Below, in pieces: positions 40,290 through 52,082 of a DNA stretch of 64,000 nt. The position numbers were made by a program, and so were the translations under genes. The notes below the pieces were generated by a model. It searched no databases and had not been told where the DNA came from. It saw only the letters and a program-made list of their open reading frames with translations. This DNA is from Myxocyprinus asiaticus (Eukaryota > Chordata > Actinopteri > Cypriniformes > Catostomidae): contig NC_059382.1 in NCBI RefSeq assembly GCF_019703515.2, forward strand, positions 13,371,001-13,435,000. Direction: 5' to 3'. How positions within the stretch are numbered: the first letter of the stretch is position 1; every line of letters begins with the position of its first letter.

Positions 40290-40640
40290 TTCTCCTTCAT
40301 CCTTTTCTGGTTGAGAGATCAAAGGCGAGGGTTTTAGCATTCCTTTGAATAAGCTTTTAGCTTAACAACACAGGGCAATTTAGATCTCTCGGCGGCCAAG
40401 GCAAAGGCTTCCACGGATCTGTTAGCTGATATTCAAGTGCCTATTGTTGCCCTTGAACCTGATAAATTTGACAGGGCCCGAGAGAATGGACATTGTGATT
40501 GCACAAAGCCCTCCCTCAATAACCGCGGGGCTAATCTCCTTGCCTGATACCGTATTAATAACCTTTTAATTAAAACAGAAAGCGACATTGAACAAGGACT
40601 AAGCTGCTTCATGCTGGGAAGTATAACGAGAATCAATACG
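40290..40640. other. candidate conserved non-coding block
   Basis: Balanced, non-repetitive sequence between AT-rich spacers. It contains a TCF/LEF-like AGATCAAAGG near 40317, CCCGAGAGAATGGACATTG and homeodomain-type AT cores (TATTAATAACC, TTTTAATTAAAA). No supported exon. It looks like a developmental enhancer by texture only; conservation could not be tested. Confidence 0.35.
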
Positions 40641-41079
40641 TATACTCACAGTAGACCGACTATACGAAAGGATGCTAAAGAAAAAAGAGGCTTCTGTGAA
40701 GTGAACAATGCCACAAAAGGCAGATAGTGAAGAACAAAAATATTTGCTTATCAAAAAATCCAAAGGGATCAAAGCAAAATCATTGCATCAAAGCATTTAT
40801 TAGTGTGAAACCTTTATATTTACAAACTTTTAAAGACAGATGTTGGGTCTACAACCCTATCATGAGCTTGAATGACTTTTATGAATAATTTAGGAATACA
40901 TTCTAAAATTCTTATTAACAGTTTTCTAGCATCAGCATTCTAGCAATACAATTTCACAATAGGAAGCAAGGTTTGCACTGTGGTTTTAGATGCTGCAAGA
41001 CAGACTATGATGTTGACCATTGTTGTAACTCAATGATGTACATTGTGATGCAGTACTACAAACATTCAACAAAATGCCA

Positions 41080-42295
41080 CACTTTAGGCTCTATTTTTGT
41101 GACTGCGCTAGGTGCAGCCCAATGCGCAGCGGCCACGCACAATGCCTTATCTAATTTTCGTGAGAGTGTGCAAACTATGGATGTATTAAATGATAATGAA
41201 ATAGGTCAATGTGCTAAGATGTGCTAAGATAGACAACCTCTATTGTCAACGCAAAGTCTAATCTCAGTTCCTGCATTTGCAGCATAGAGATTCCACCAGC
41301 AGATGGTAATAACGTTCATGTGAAAATCTGAAAATAGTGTGGAACATCAAATTATGTCCCTGACAATCACTGTTCTAGCCATTTCATGACACAAAAATGT
41401 ATGAGATTTGTGATAAACTTTCTAGAGTTCATGATTTATTTTTCAGTTATAATTATTATTGTTTATATTTACAATTGTAATAATGATCTAATTTGTATTG
41501 GTATTTTTCCACCTGTTGTCATACTGTAGAGTGATTTTTAAGTCACTGCAAAAGAGGAAGAAGTTGGAAAGGGTAAAATATTTGGATTTGAGTAGGTGGT
41601 TATATAAGATTGTTTTTTTACCACTTCATTATTTTAATTATATTTTTGTTTCATTTGAAATGTAACTTGAATGTAGAAATATTTTTTGTCTAAGCTTTTT
41701 GTGTTTCAATAAATTAATAACATTTTTAAACAAAAATCGAATGGTAGAAGTGAAGTGCATGCAAAAAGAAAAGAAAAAATAAATAAAGAAAAAAAGATCT
41801 CTCAATCCACAGCCTAACCTGGAGGGACGATACAATCACTGTTAGTTCTAGCCATGATTTGTGTGTCAGTATATCAGCTGGATTAATAATACTTACGTTC
41901 TCTATAATTTAACAGAGCCTACATTCAAGTCCTGACAAGAACCACAACCATGCATATTAAAGGAGCGCGTAACTAGAAATATACCAGACATCCAAAAAGG
42001 ACACAGTTAATGCACAAAAGAACACAAGTCCATATTTCTATTCTTCCAATTCTTTGCATACTGCCCATTTACACTGCCAAATTCTTATGATTGTGCTGTC
42101 TATGTGCTTGAAAGGGAATGGACAATATAATAGGACGCTGACGGTCCAACAACTGGAGAAGAACCTCCAGCCTATTAGCGCTTTGTGCATGCTTGCATGA
42201 AAATATCAAACCTTATTGGCCAAGCCCACTGACCTTGCGCAAATGACGTATCGCATAGCGCAGTGCTTAGTGCTCTTAAATTACCCTTCGGCCCT
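41080..42295. mobile_element. possible DNA element with worn inverted ends
   Basis: Left GACTGCGCTAGGTGCAGCCC and right GCATAGCGCAGTGCTTAGTG are partly inverted GC-rich blocks in AT-rich DNA. The interior lacks a recognised protein. Only a suggestion. Confidence 0.35.
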
Positions 42296-42421
42296 TCAAG
42301 TCAACATTAAATAAAAATGTATTCTATTTAATTTCTTAATACAAAATCTTGGTCTTATTATGAATGATTCATTTGTGCATGTTATTCTAAAGACAAAAAA
42401 AAAAAAAAAAAAAAAACCTCA

Positions 42422-42871
42422 GGGGGGCCTGGGTAGCTCATCGAGTAAAGACACTGACTAACACCCCTGGAGTCACGAGTTCGAATCCATGGCATGCTGA
42501 GTGACTCCAGCCAGGTCTCCTAAGCAACCAAATTGGCCTGGTTGCTAGGGAGGGTACCGTCACATGGGGTAACCTCCTCATGGTCACTATAATGTGGTTC
42601 TTGCTCTTGGTGAGGTGTGTGGTGAGTTGTGCGTGAATGCCGCAGCGTGAAGCCTCCACACGCGCTATGTCTCCGCGGTAATGCGCTCAACAAGCCATGT
42701 GATAAGATGCGCAGATTGACTGTCTCAGACGCGGAGGCAACTGAGATTCATCCTCCGCCACCAGGATTGAGGTGAGTCACTACGCCACCACAAAGACTTA
42801 GAGCGCATTGGGAATTGGGCATACCAAATTGGGGAGAAAAGGGGAGAAAAACAAACAAAAACAAAAAAAAC
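42422..42871 (+). mobile_element. tRNA-derived SINE, copy 2
   Basis: Same head (CCTGGGTAGCTCATCGAGTA), B-box GAGTTCGAATCC and body as copy 1, ending in an A-rich tail. It sits directly after a poly(A) run at 42395-42416. No clean target duplication is visible. Confidence 0.9.
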
Positions 42872-43610
42872 ATCAAAATGTACACATTTTCTTCACCTTA
42901 TTTTTTCAATCCCACCCCTGTAATCAAATTTCATGCAGAGACTACTTTTCACAATATAATCAATTCCCAATGGGAAACCAAGTCCCGCCCTCTCTTTTAC
43001 TCATTGAATATCCCATTTCTCTCAGAAATACATCATATTTAGTCATTACAATGGGTTGCGAATGCCGTTTCACATTGACTTTAAGACTGAGATTTCAATC
43101 ACCACACAATAGATCTTAAAAGCAGGTGAGTGAAAAAGAAAACAGCATAATTTATAGCCAGGAAAGGTGAAATGGCCTGATAAAGACAGGGTTCATTCTG
43201 AGTCTGCGAAACCAGCTTAGGAAAGCTGCTTGTCTCTCCTCAGCAAGTGCATGGAACGCAGGGGTCACGACCTGGTTATGAATCGCTTCAATCAGCTCCT
43301 GGTTAGGACAGGAGGGGAGGGGAGCCATGAGTGTGTTTGATCTCAGTTGGCTAGTCAAGCAGCATGGGTAAGATATCCCTCTGCTTCTTTTGCAGGTCAG
43401 GCTCTGTGGGAGCGGGGCTGAGGGCAGGTCAAGAGCGCAGGTCTATTTTTCCTCTTCAATGAGTCACCATTCTGCAACATTGTTGAGCTCCCGTAGCTTT
43501 TAGTGTTGCCCTGGTCGTATTGCACTAGAAGCATATGCATCATGCCTATTCAGCCCCTTTGGATTTTTGAATTCAACCATCAAAACATTTATTTGTATCT
43601 TTGATAAGTC
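42872..43610. other. spacer with one unexplained minus frame
   Basis: A 68-codon minus frame (43152-43358) reads NQELIEAIHNQVV then FLSWFRRLRMNP. It has protein-like composition but no recognised family and no splice support. Confidence 0.3.
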
Positions 43611-44205
43611 CGCCTGGTCTCATAGAATCACCCTAATTTGTAAAATGATTTTTATGTGGCTTGTTGTATGTATTGCGGAAGCTTCCTGATGAAATGGACA
43701 CTTAAGGCGCTACAACAACGATGTGTATTCACTTTCACACAAATCACAAGTACTCACTTTTCGCCCTGTTCCTCACACAATGCTATCTTATAACATCAAA
43801 ACACTTTTAATATTCGCATTCTTGTATTCTTATGGCAATACATAACTAACTACACTTACAAGCTTGTTTGAGAGCAATAGCGTTGCACTTACGAATCCTG
43901 AAGGGCACATGTGTCAACATGTGAGCCGAAAGTGTCATAGAAGCATCACAAAATGATATGGTTTCTTCAGCAATTTAGTTTAAGTCATATTTGCATTTTA
44001 TGATACCATTGGTTAGGTTTAGATTTAAGGTTTAGGGTAGACAGGTCAGATTTGCTGATTTAAAACTCAATCGAGCATTAACCTTAAAAACCTCATCTGT
44101 TTGGAGAAAATATAACTCTCTTTTAGCGCCACTCTATGGACATTCACCTTTGAACTGCTGTGATTTGTGTAAAGAAAATCATAAGGGGAAAAGTAGTTAC
44201 CAAAA
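43611..44205. repeat. unclassified interspersed repeat beside the L1 fragment
   Basis: Begins CCTGGTCTCATAGAATCACC and ends near AGTAGTTACCAAAATG. The GGTTAGGTTTAGATTTAAGG and CACTCTATGGACATTC-like segments resemble those at 11.8-12.0 kb. No coding content. Confidence 0.45.
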
Positions 44206-44220
44206 TGTCAAATCTGCTCT

Positions 44221-45086
44221 TTTCCAACTGCCTTCCAGCCGGGCGCCTTCCAGTGGCCCAAACAGGGCATTAAGTATTTGGGAATTTTATTCCCAGCAAA
44301 TTTGTGTGATTTAGTCAGAGTTAATTTTTATCCCTTAATAAAAAGGTTTTCGAATGATGTGGACAGGTGGGCTTCATTACACTTATCGATGATTGGGAAG
44401 GTTAAGGTAATTAAAATGAATTGTATTCCAAAATTCAACTACCTGTTACAATCTCTCCCTATAGAAGTCCTCCTCTCTTATTTCAAGCAATTTGATTGCA
44501 TAGCGAAGTCCTTCATTTGGAATGGTAAGCGTGCCAGGTTAAACTTCAATAAGTTACATAGGCCGATTGACAAAGGTGGGTTAGGCCTACCCAAGATTTT
44601 GTTTTATTATTATGCATTCGGTCTCAGACATTTGGCTCATTGGTCGCTTCCACCTGAGAGAGCCCCTCCCTGGTTTTGTACTGAAAAGGAAGCTCTTGCC
44701 CCATCTCGCCTCTGCATAGCCTTTCAATCAAATTAATTGGAGAAATTAAGTCACACCCCGTTATTTTGCATTTACACTCGATATGGACAAAAGTGTCCAG
44801 AGTGTTTAATTCGGATATTTATTTAAACGTAGCCTCGAGCATATGGCAGAACCCTAAACTATGCATTAATAAGTACCCTTTCTGTTGGTCAGATTGGATT
44901 GTGAGGGGGGTTAATACACTCGGTGACCTATATGAGAGTGGAGTATTGAGACCTTTTGTAAATTTGGTTCAAAATTTTGGGATTCATAGATCTCAAGTAT
45001 TTACAGTAGTTCTGCCCCAAACTCACGGAACTGGATTAGTCAATAAGTGTGTATATATGCACTTAAAAAGTCTTCATTCAGACTAA
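44221..45086 (+). mobile_element. L1-like LINE fragment, ORF2 C-terminal part
   Basis: The plus-strand frame from 44221 reads FQWPKQGIKYLGI, then HLSMIGKVKVIKMN and KSFIWNGKRARL, then GGLGLPKI. This is the region C-terminal to the reverse transcriptase core of vertebrate L1-type LINEs. A one-base loss near 44702-44706 shifts the reading to another frame, which continues HLHSIWTKVSRVF and WSDWIVRGVNTLGDLYE to 45086. The catalytic YADD region, endonuclease, 3' UTR and poly(A) are absent, so this is an internal dead fragment. The left junction is with an unclassified repeat ending near 44205. Confidence 0.88.
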
Positions 45087-45819
45087 AGCAATAATTTGTC
45101 TTTTTAAAATGTAATTTTTCAAAAAAGCATTGAAATCGTACTTGCCCAGTTTTTGCTAAATCTAACAACTAGACCTAGATAATGTGATTGTAAATCGGAT
45201 CCATCTAGCATGTATACACTTCAGTTGGCCCGCAATAGGCCTCGGCATTATGCGCATCCACTGAGAAACAGAGGTCCCACAAAACGTGTATTTAACTCAG
45301 AAGTCAAACGAAATGCAAAGCAGAGAAGAAGAGCAACAACAACACGTGTGTGCATTTCTTTAAAGGAATAGTTCACCCAAAAATGAAAATTTGCTGATAA
45401 TTTACTCAACCTCAGGCCATCCAAGATGTATCTGAGTTTCTTTCTTCATCAAAACAGAATTTAAGACTTTTAGGATTTCATTTCAGGCCTCCTCCTCTAA
45501 ACAATGCAAGCGAATGTACTCACTTTTTTGACGGTCCAAAATGCATATTTAGGGTGCATAAAAATAATCCACACGAAACCAAACAATTGATAATTTTTAG
45601 AAACAAAACAATACTTATATATTTTTTAACTACAAATGTTCACTTCCGTACATCTCTGTGACGTGTGCTCATGGGAGGGATGACGTAAGCTCGTTGGTAA
45701 TGTCACGCGTCACGGTGGAGGAGGAGGCAGGAAGTACATCATTGTTTACAAGAGGAGGATCACTGTACAAAAGTTTGTCTTTGCTGTAGATATGTATTTG
45801 TATAAGTGTATTGTTCAAA

Positions 45820-46110
45820 ATGGTCGTTTGGCGTGTGTATCCTGGATGCTTCAACCTTCAGAAACCCCAAAGAAAATGCACGCAAGAAAAATATTCACTT
45901 TTCATTGATTGCCTATACATGATCATGAGCGACTGAAACTTATTTGAAAGCTTATTGCGCTGAACCTGGATATCAGTACACCCCTACATTCTCTCAAATA
46001 TTGGAGAGTGTGCAGTGAACATTTTACCCCTGAGGATTTCAAACCATCAAAAGAAACAAAGGGTCAATATCTGAATTCATCGGCTGTGCCCATGCTATTT
46101 TTCCAGCGAA
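45820..46110 (+). pseudogene. degenerate THAP-domain remnant in the transposon
   Basis: An ATG at 45820 starts a frame with YPGCFNLQ, like a THAP N-terminus but lacking the first zinc Cys. It closes at a stop after about 26 codons. A second frame carries WRVCSEHFTPEDF and ends with AVPMLF, the Cys-x2-His and AVPTIF-like landmarks of THAP domains. The two halves are in different frames, so the domain cannot be made as it stands. It may be the DNA-binding head of a former transposase or a captured host exon. Confidence 0.7.
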
Positions 46111-46137
46111 CTCAGGTATGTGTGAAATCTTTGTCAT
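46008..46137 (+). other. chimeric frame across the THAP remnant and LTR
   Basis: A 152-codon open frame from 46008 to 46466 fuses the end of the THAP remnant to LTR sequence. Only the part before 46138 has domain meaning. It is not a gene. Confidence 0.7.
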
Positions 46138-46522
46138 TGTCACACCTCCCTCAGGCTCTGCACCCCCTTCAGCGCTCCGCTCCTCATCACCCGATTTCTA
46201 ATTCACCGCACCTGCACTCAATTCATTCGCTCATCACTGCCTGCATAAATAACTCACCTTCACACCACTTCACTCTCAAGACTCACACAAATGACTCGCA
46301 GTGTTTATATACCTGTCTGTATTTGCGCTTGATCTTTGTCGATATCTATTTATTGCTTACCCTGCTGTTTCGCCAGATACCTCTTCTTCAGTTTGTGAAG
46401 ATTCTCTTCTGTGTGATATCACCTGTACCATTGATCTCACTGTGTAAACCCTGTGAATCTCAGTAAACGGCTCTTGCACTTGGTTTCACTAACTACAATT
46501 TGTGTGGCTTGAATTCCTGACA
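46138..46522 (+). mobile_element. solo LTR
   Basis: The 385-bp insert begins TGTCAC and ends CTGACA, giving the TG...CA ends and short inverted repeat typical of LTRs. It is flanked by a perfect 5-bp target duplication, GTCAT, at 46133-46137 and 46523-46527. No internal retroelement sequence follows, so it is a recombined solo LTR inside the TTAA transposon. Orientation is guessed from a TATA-like GCATAAATAA near 46242. Confidence 0.8.
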
Positions 46523-46533
46523 GTCATATAGCC

Positions 46534-46542
<9 letters not shown>

Positions 46543-46576
<34 letters not shown>
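46543..46576. repeat. (GA)n microsatellite
   Basis: Pure AG tract just right of the solo LTR, within the TTAA transposon. Confidence 0.96.
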
Positions 46577-46578
<2 letters not shown>

Positions 46579-47171
46579 AAAGAAAAAGCACAAGTAGATA
46601 ACACAATGGCATTGCTCCGAAATAAAGGATGGTTATTTACTGCAGTAATGTTTTTTTATTATTATTTGGAAATTATTATTTTTATTTTATTTTATATTGT
46701 TTTTAATTAGTTTTGGACTGTTTTGGTTTGTGAACGGTGTTTGGTCTGTACAAGTTTCTCTTGTAAACAATGACGTGCTTCCTGCCTTCTCCACGTGATG
46801 CGTGACTTTACCAACGAGCTTACGTCATCCCTCTCATGAGCGTACGTCACAGAGATGTAAGGAAGTGAACATTTAAAAGTATATAAGTATTGTTTTGTTT
46901 CTAAAAATAATCAATCGTTTGGCTTCAGAAGAACTTTATTTGTCGACTGGAGTCGTGTGGGTTATTTTGATGCACCCTAAATATGCATTTTGGACCGTCA
47001 AAAAAATGGAAAGATATTCACTTGCATTGTTTAGAGGAGGAGGCCTGGAATGAAAAACTAAAAATCTTAAAATTCTGTTTTTATGAAGAAAGAAACTCAG
47101 ATACATCTTGGATGGCCTGAGGGTGAGTAAATTATCAGCAAATTTTCATTTTGGGTGAACTATTCCTTTAA

Positions 47172-49526
47172 GAAGTGATCATCCCTATTTGCCTTGTTCC
47201 CTTCAGAGACCTTACCATCCACTGTGAGAGCTTTGGAGGGCTGAAAGGTTTGGGACTCAAAAATAAAGTATTATAAAGCATAGCTATATTATGATTGCTC
47301 TCCCTTCTCCCTCCCTTCCCATTTGCAGTAGTATCAAATGCCTTTCTTTTTAAAAAAAAAAAAAAAAGATTATTTAAAAAACTTTTTCATGGTCGTACAC
47401 TGACTTTTTTTTTTTTTTTCATATAATACAATAAAAGAGGGTAACAGATGCATACTATGGCCAAGGTTAGCATGCTGGTGTTAGCATCATCGCTATGAAT
47501 GCAGTATGTAAACATTTACATACAAATTTACACATTACCTGCTGCATATATCTTACTTTCAATTATCATTAAGTGGTTATAACATCTTCTTTTACTGATC
47601 TCATGTGGATTCCATTCATAAAATGAGGCAGAAAGCATGATTTTTATTGAATATGCAGCCTGATGACAGGTAGGCCTACTGATACAGAACTGTCTCAAGT
47701 ATTCAGACAACAAAATTTAAATACCAGCAATCATTGGTATATACAACCATATATTTTCTTAATCATCTTTTTATTCATGACATCTCTCCTCAGTCTAAAT
47801 GTTATTACATCTAACATGGAGTTTATAAGGATGAAAGTGAAGCAAAGCAGAGCTTGTAGTTAGAACAATCCAGGAGTATATAGCGTCGTCTTCTGCCTTA
47901 TGGTTCTTGCCAGAGGCCTCACCATATACACAAGCACAACGGATGACATCTGATCCTCACCAAAATCAACACATAAAGAATGTAAGAAATACAAGTGATT
48001 GTAAAGTTGTCCATGTTGTTGTTGTTGTGGCTGTTGTGTGAGTCTGGCTGTTGACAAGCTAGTCAGCTGCCTTCTTCGACACACTACTATGATGCAAAAG
48101 GTCAATCTGAAAACGTCTAAGCCACTTCCTCAGCTGACATCCTTTCTTCACCTATTCAATTGCGCATAGTGTCATGTATACTTGGACAGAGAAATGAAGA
48201 CTGTAGCTCGACTGTTTGCTCAATGTAAAAACCTGCAGTAGTTTGATTAGAACTACCCATATGAAAACGTATTCAATGTTGCCATGTCGGGCAGTCGTGA
48301 TGCTCAAACAAACAGCAATATTTTAATAACGTCACACAGACACAGTGTTTAGTTTGAGGAAAACAACCAGCAAATATCTTATTGATGTCTCTGCATTTTA
48401 AGTTGGGATATGAAAAAATATTTTAACATAAAAAAAGCCCACACTTCAGCTTTAAATGTCCCAATGTCTGACAAATTAAAACATTGTCTGGTGAAAATAT
48501 TAACACAAAGCAGACAAGCCTCCTTTTTGGGTTTCACAGAATGACCTTGTTGTAAAGACCAGTACCTAGCTTAACTAGCAAGCTTCCCTCCCAGAATTAT
48601 TTTGCTGGTGAACAACATGACTATGTGGGTCCTTCACCCAGCACCAAAGCAGAATAAACCAACTTGGACCCGCATGGAAATTAATACTGGTTTATTCAGC
48701 AGAGAAGTGCTGTCCTGAACTAACTTGAAACTGTCAAATGAGATTTTCATTTGGAAATCCTGGTCAGTTTAGCACTGGCATCAATCTGTGTCCAGGAAGT
48801 TGAGCATAATTGTGAGACTTTCCTTTGACAATGCGTAAAGGCAAGGTGCGTATTTATTAATTCACTTGTACAATGCACAGTTTACGTCATTGTAATCCAA
48901 TACACGAACAAGCTCAGAAAATGAGCGCCACGCTATAATCAGTGTGTGGTCTTTAGCACTGTATCTTACTCTTCCATTCACAGTGTCTCTTGACAGTAGA
49001 GGCTTTTTAGCTCTGGATATCGTCAAGCATTAAGTGGCTGAGAGTAATGGGATACATTCTGGGCACGCGGTAGAAGCCTGGCACTTTGGGAGAGGTGAAA
49101 CAAGGACAATGAGCGCCTGTCCTCAGCGCTGTGTTTACATTTACACCACACCTGCTTCCTCCACACAACACTGAATATCACTCTTAGAGCCCAGTGGAGA
49201 ATTCTAGGAGCTTTTTAATGCCAATTTCAGATAGAGGGGTAGTCCAATGTAAGCATATTCTAGAGATATATGACTGAGACTTAATCAACACGTGTAATCC
49301 AAGTGAAATGAACCTGTGCCTTCTAGCATTAAGGTATTTAATGCCTGGCAAGAACCATAAAAACGCAATAAAACAGCACAGACAACTAAGCGAGTGTGAA
49401 AGAACATTTTGAGGAGTGTGCTGCCACCTAGAGTCAAACACATTAAATGTCAATGACGACATTTTGCATGTTAAACCAAGTAACAAATTGAAAGCCTAAT
49501 GAGGCACTTTTAACAATACTGATTAA
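47172..49526. other. spacer, nothing firm
   Basis: Minus frames at 47860-48105 and 49184-49486 lack recognised domains or splice support. Confidence 0.5.
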
Positions 49527-49540
49527 GAATACTGTGATCC

Positions 49541-49972
49541 GGGGGCCTAGGTAGCTCAGTGAGTAAAGATGCTGACTATCACCCCTGCAGTCGCGAGTTT
49601 GAATCCAGGGCATGCTGAGTGACTCCAGCCAGGTCTCCTAAGCAACCAAATTGGCCCGGTTTCTAGGGAGGGTAGAGTCACATGGGGTAACTTCCTCGTG
49701 GTCGCTATAATGTGGTTCTTGCTCTTGGTGGGGCGCGTGGTGAGTTGTGCGTGAATGCCGCGGAGAATAGCGTGAAGCCTCCACACGTGCTATGTCTCCG
49801 CTGTAATGCGCTCAACAAGCCACGTGATAAGATGCGCGGATTGATGGTCTCAGACATGGAGGCAACTGAGATTCATCCTCCGCCACCCGAATTGAGGCGA
49901 GTGCATTGGGAATTGGGCATTCCAAATTGGGGAGAAAAGCGAAAAAAAAAAAAAATAAAATAAAAAATAAAT
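49541..49972 (+). mobile_element. tRNA-derived SINE, copy 3
   Basis: Same family. The B-box is slightly altered (GAGTTTGAATCC) and about 30 bp is deleted near the 3' end, compared with the other copies. A perfect 14-bp target duplication, GAATACTGTGATCC, flanks it at 49527-49540 and 49973-49986. Confidence 0.92.
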
Positions 49973-49986
49973 GAATACTGTGATCC

Positions 49987-51029
49987 CACAAATTTTTCAT
50001 GTAATATGACCCTATAAAAGTCTATCAAATGTTGTAAAGCACTGCTATTAAAAACAGTCTGTAATGTGTAAAGGGGCACAGTCATTATAGTATGATGAAA
50101 CTGCTGTTATTGGCAAAGAAGACTTTCTCAAGAAAATTACTGAGAAGATGACATCAAGAAACATGTCAATGGTCACCATCAAACAGCTTGCTATTAAAGG
50201 GCATCACATGATTTTTAAGAATAAGTGAAATCAAAAAGTTTCCCCACATAGAAATAACTTAAATTCCATTTCACATCTAAATGTAAGTATGACTATCGAC
50301 TGTAAAAAGACCTGTAGTTTAGAATGGAGTGGTTTGGGAAACCACAATTTAAATCATTGTTCACAGTAGGGGGGAAAATGATCAAAGCAGTATATTCCTC
50401 TTTTTGTAGGGCAATTGAAAAATGCTTTTAAATCACATTAATTCTAATTTAACCATTACAAAATATGAAATTGTGCTATTAAATTTCAAATTAAAATTGA
50501 ACATGTTTAATTAATATTTAACATCATTGAACATTTTAATGAAATAATTATGCATTTTAATTGCATTTGTGTATTTTTAGTTTGGCCATTGAATGCAAGA
50601 AAAATGTCATAAATGTATGATTATCTATATGAATCTATTTAGAATAATCATTTTAGCTGCTACAAATATTGATTTAACACAGTAATGCTAGATTGAGAGA
50701 CTGTGCCATTTAAGTCTCAATATGAAGTTCCGTACAGTATACTAAAATGAAAGTCGAATTTTAAATCAAACTCTAATTGAACTTCAACCACTATCACCTC
50801 CTGCTGAGAGCCTGCAGACCATTCAGCAGGCTGATTGTGCTCAGTATATACATACTGATACACTGTGTATCATGTGATTAGGGAAGTCACAACTGCCATT
50901 TCATTCATAGATAGAATGAAAAACTAGTACTAAAATACTGTACTTTCTGATGGTTTATGATCACATCAAAGAAAAAGAGGCCAATACAGTTTATTTTAGA
51001 GCCAGACAGCTACAGTACAATATATATAT
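49987..51029. other. AT-rich spacer, nothing recognised
   Basis: No exon, repeat or RNA gene seen. Confidence 0.6.
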
Positions 51030-51853
51030 GCCGATCAGCCACAACATTAAAACCACCTGCCTAATAATGTGTAGGTCCCCCTCGTGCCGCCAAAACAACA
51101 CCAATCTGAGATGCTATTCTTCTAACCACAATTGTACAGAGCAGTTATCTGAGGTACCGTAAACTAAGTCAGTTCTAACCAATCTGGCCATTCTCTGTTG
51201 ACCTCTCTCATCTACAAGGCGTTTCCATCCACAGAACTGCCACTTACTGGATATGTTTTGTTTCTGGCACCATTCTGAGTAAATTCTAGAGACTGTTGTG
51301 CGTGAAAATCCCAGAAGATCAGCAGTTACAGAAATACACAAACCAGCCTGTCTGGCACCAACAATCATGCCATGGTCCAAATCACTGAGATCAAATTTTT
51401 TCCCCATTCTGATGGTTGATGTGAACATTAAATGAAGCTCCTGACCCGTATCTGCATGATTTTATGTACTGCACTGCTGCCACACAATTGACTGATTAGA
51501 TAATTGCATGGATGGCTGTTGGTGCCAGAAGGGCTGGTTTGAGTATTTCTGTAACTGCTGATCTCCTGGGATTTTCACACAAAAGTCTCTAGAATTTACT
51601 CAGAATGGTGCCAAAATCAAAAAACATCCAGTGAGCAGCAGTTCTGTGGACAGAAATGCCTTGTTGATGAGAGAGGTCAACAGAGAATGGCCAGACTGAT
51701 TCGAACGTACAAAGTCTATGGTAACTCAGATAACTGCTCTGTACAATTGTGGTGAGAAGAATAGCATTTCAGATGATTCTGAGATGTGGGTTGGCAGCAC
51801 GAGGGGGACCTACACAAAATTAGGTAGATGGATTTAATGTTGTGGCTGATCCA
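51030..51853. mobile_element. palindromic Tc1-type element
   Basis: The left end, GATCAGCCACAACATTAAA, is mirrored by TTTAATGTTGTGGCTGATC-like sequence at the right end, and the arms stay complementary for about 350-400 bp each. The element is thus a large inverted repeat with a short unpaired centre near 51440-51510. Each arm encodes the N-terminal part of a Tc1-like transposase. It lies about 110 bp beyond the 3' end of the as3mt pseudogene. Confidence 0.85.
51114..51428 (-). pseudogene. Tc1-like transposase N-terminal fragment
   Basis: The minus-strand frame reads MGKKFDLSDLDHGMIVGARQ, then SVTADLLGFSRTTVSRIY and further DNA-binding sequence. This is the paired-like helix-turn-helix region of Tc1/mariner transposases. 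The catalytic DDE half is absent. The right arm of the palindrome encodes the same region on the plus strand (about 51510-51740). Neither can make a working transposase. Confidence 0.85.
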
Positions 51854-51965
51854 TGTATTTATATATATTACATTTTTTAGATTTTAAAAACAATGTGCAA
51901 ATGCATTGGCAAAAACCATGGTTAATTCTTTCATATTTGAAAGTGGATAACTTTACATGTCATTG

Positions 51966-52082
51966 TTAAAAGCTTCTGCTGACACAGTTACCCACAATTA
52001 CCTTACAATGTCCTGTCTTCGAGCACTGCTTCACAGAGGAGCCCATTCTATCCGCAATAAGGCACGGGCTAAGGTGGCAGTA
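51966..52082 (-). pseudogene. as3mt: as3mt pseudogene last exon
   Basis: The acceptor TTTTCCTAG follows a long pyrimidine tract. The exon reads YCHLSPCLIADRMGSSV, a C-terminal AS3MT signature, then a Cys-containing tail to a TAA at 51966-51968. Only about 144 bp separates it from exon 8, too little for the usual intervening coding segment, so an exon seems to be lost. Confidence 0.75.

Larger units (their letters stand above)
45360..47171 (+). mobile_element. 1.8-kb TTAA-flanked DNA transposon with THAP remnant
   Basis: The element is bounded by TTAA at 45360-45363 and 47168-47171. Its inverted termini match over roughly 420 bp, for example a forward GACGTAAGCTCGTTGG in the left arm against its reverse complement in the right. 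The outer ends are those of the short TTAA MITEs in this window. The core holds a decayed THAP zinc finger and a solo LTR. Known: Kolobok-type transposons use TTAA and can encode THAP domains. The superfamily assignment is therefore an inference. Confidence 0.8.

Noticed and set aside
46138..46466. Continuation of the THAP-like frame as a protein
   Set aside because: This part is solo LTR sequence; the frame is a chimera made by insertion.
47860..48105. Minus-strand frame with a Met-Asp-Asn-Phe-Thr start like a fish odorant receptor
   Set aside because: Only about 30 codons, then a stop; no transmembrane series or receptor motifs.
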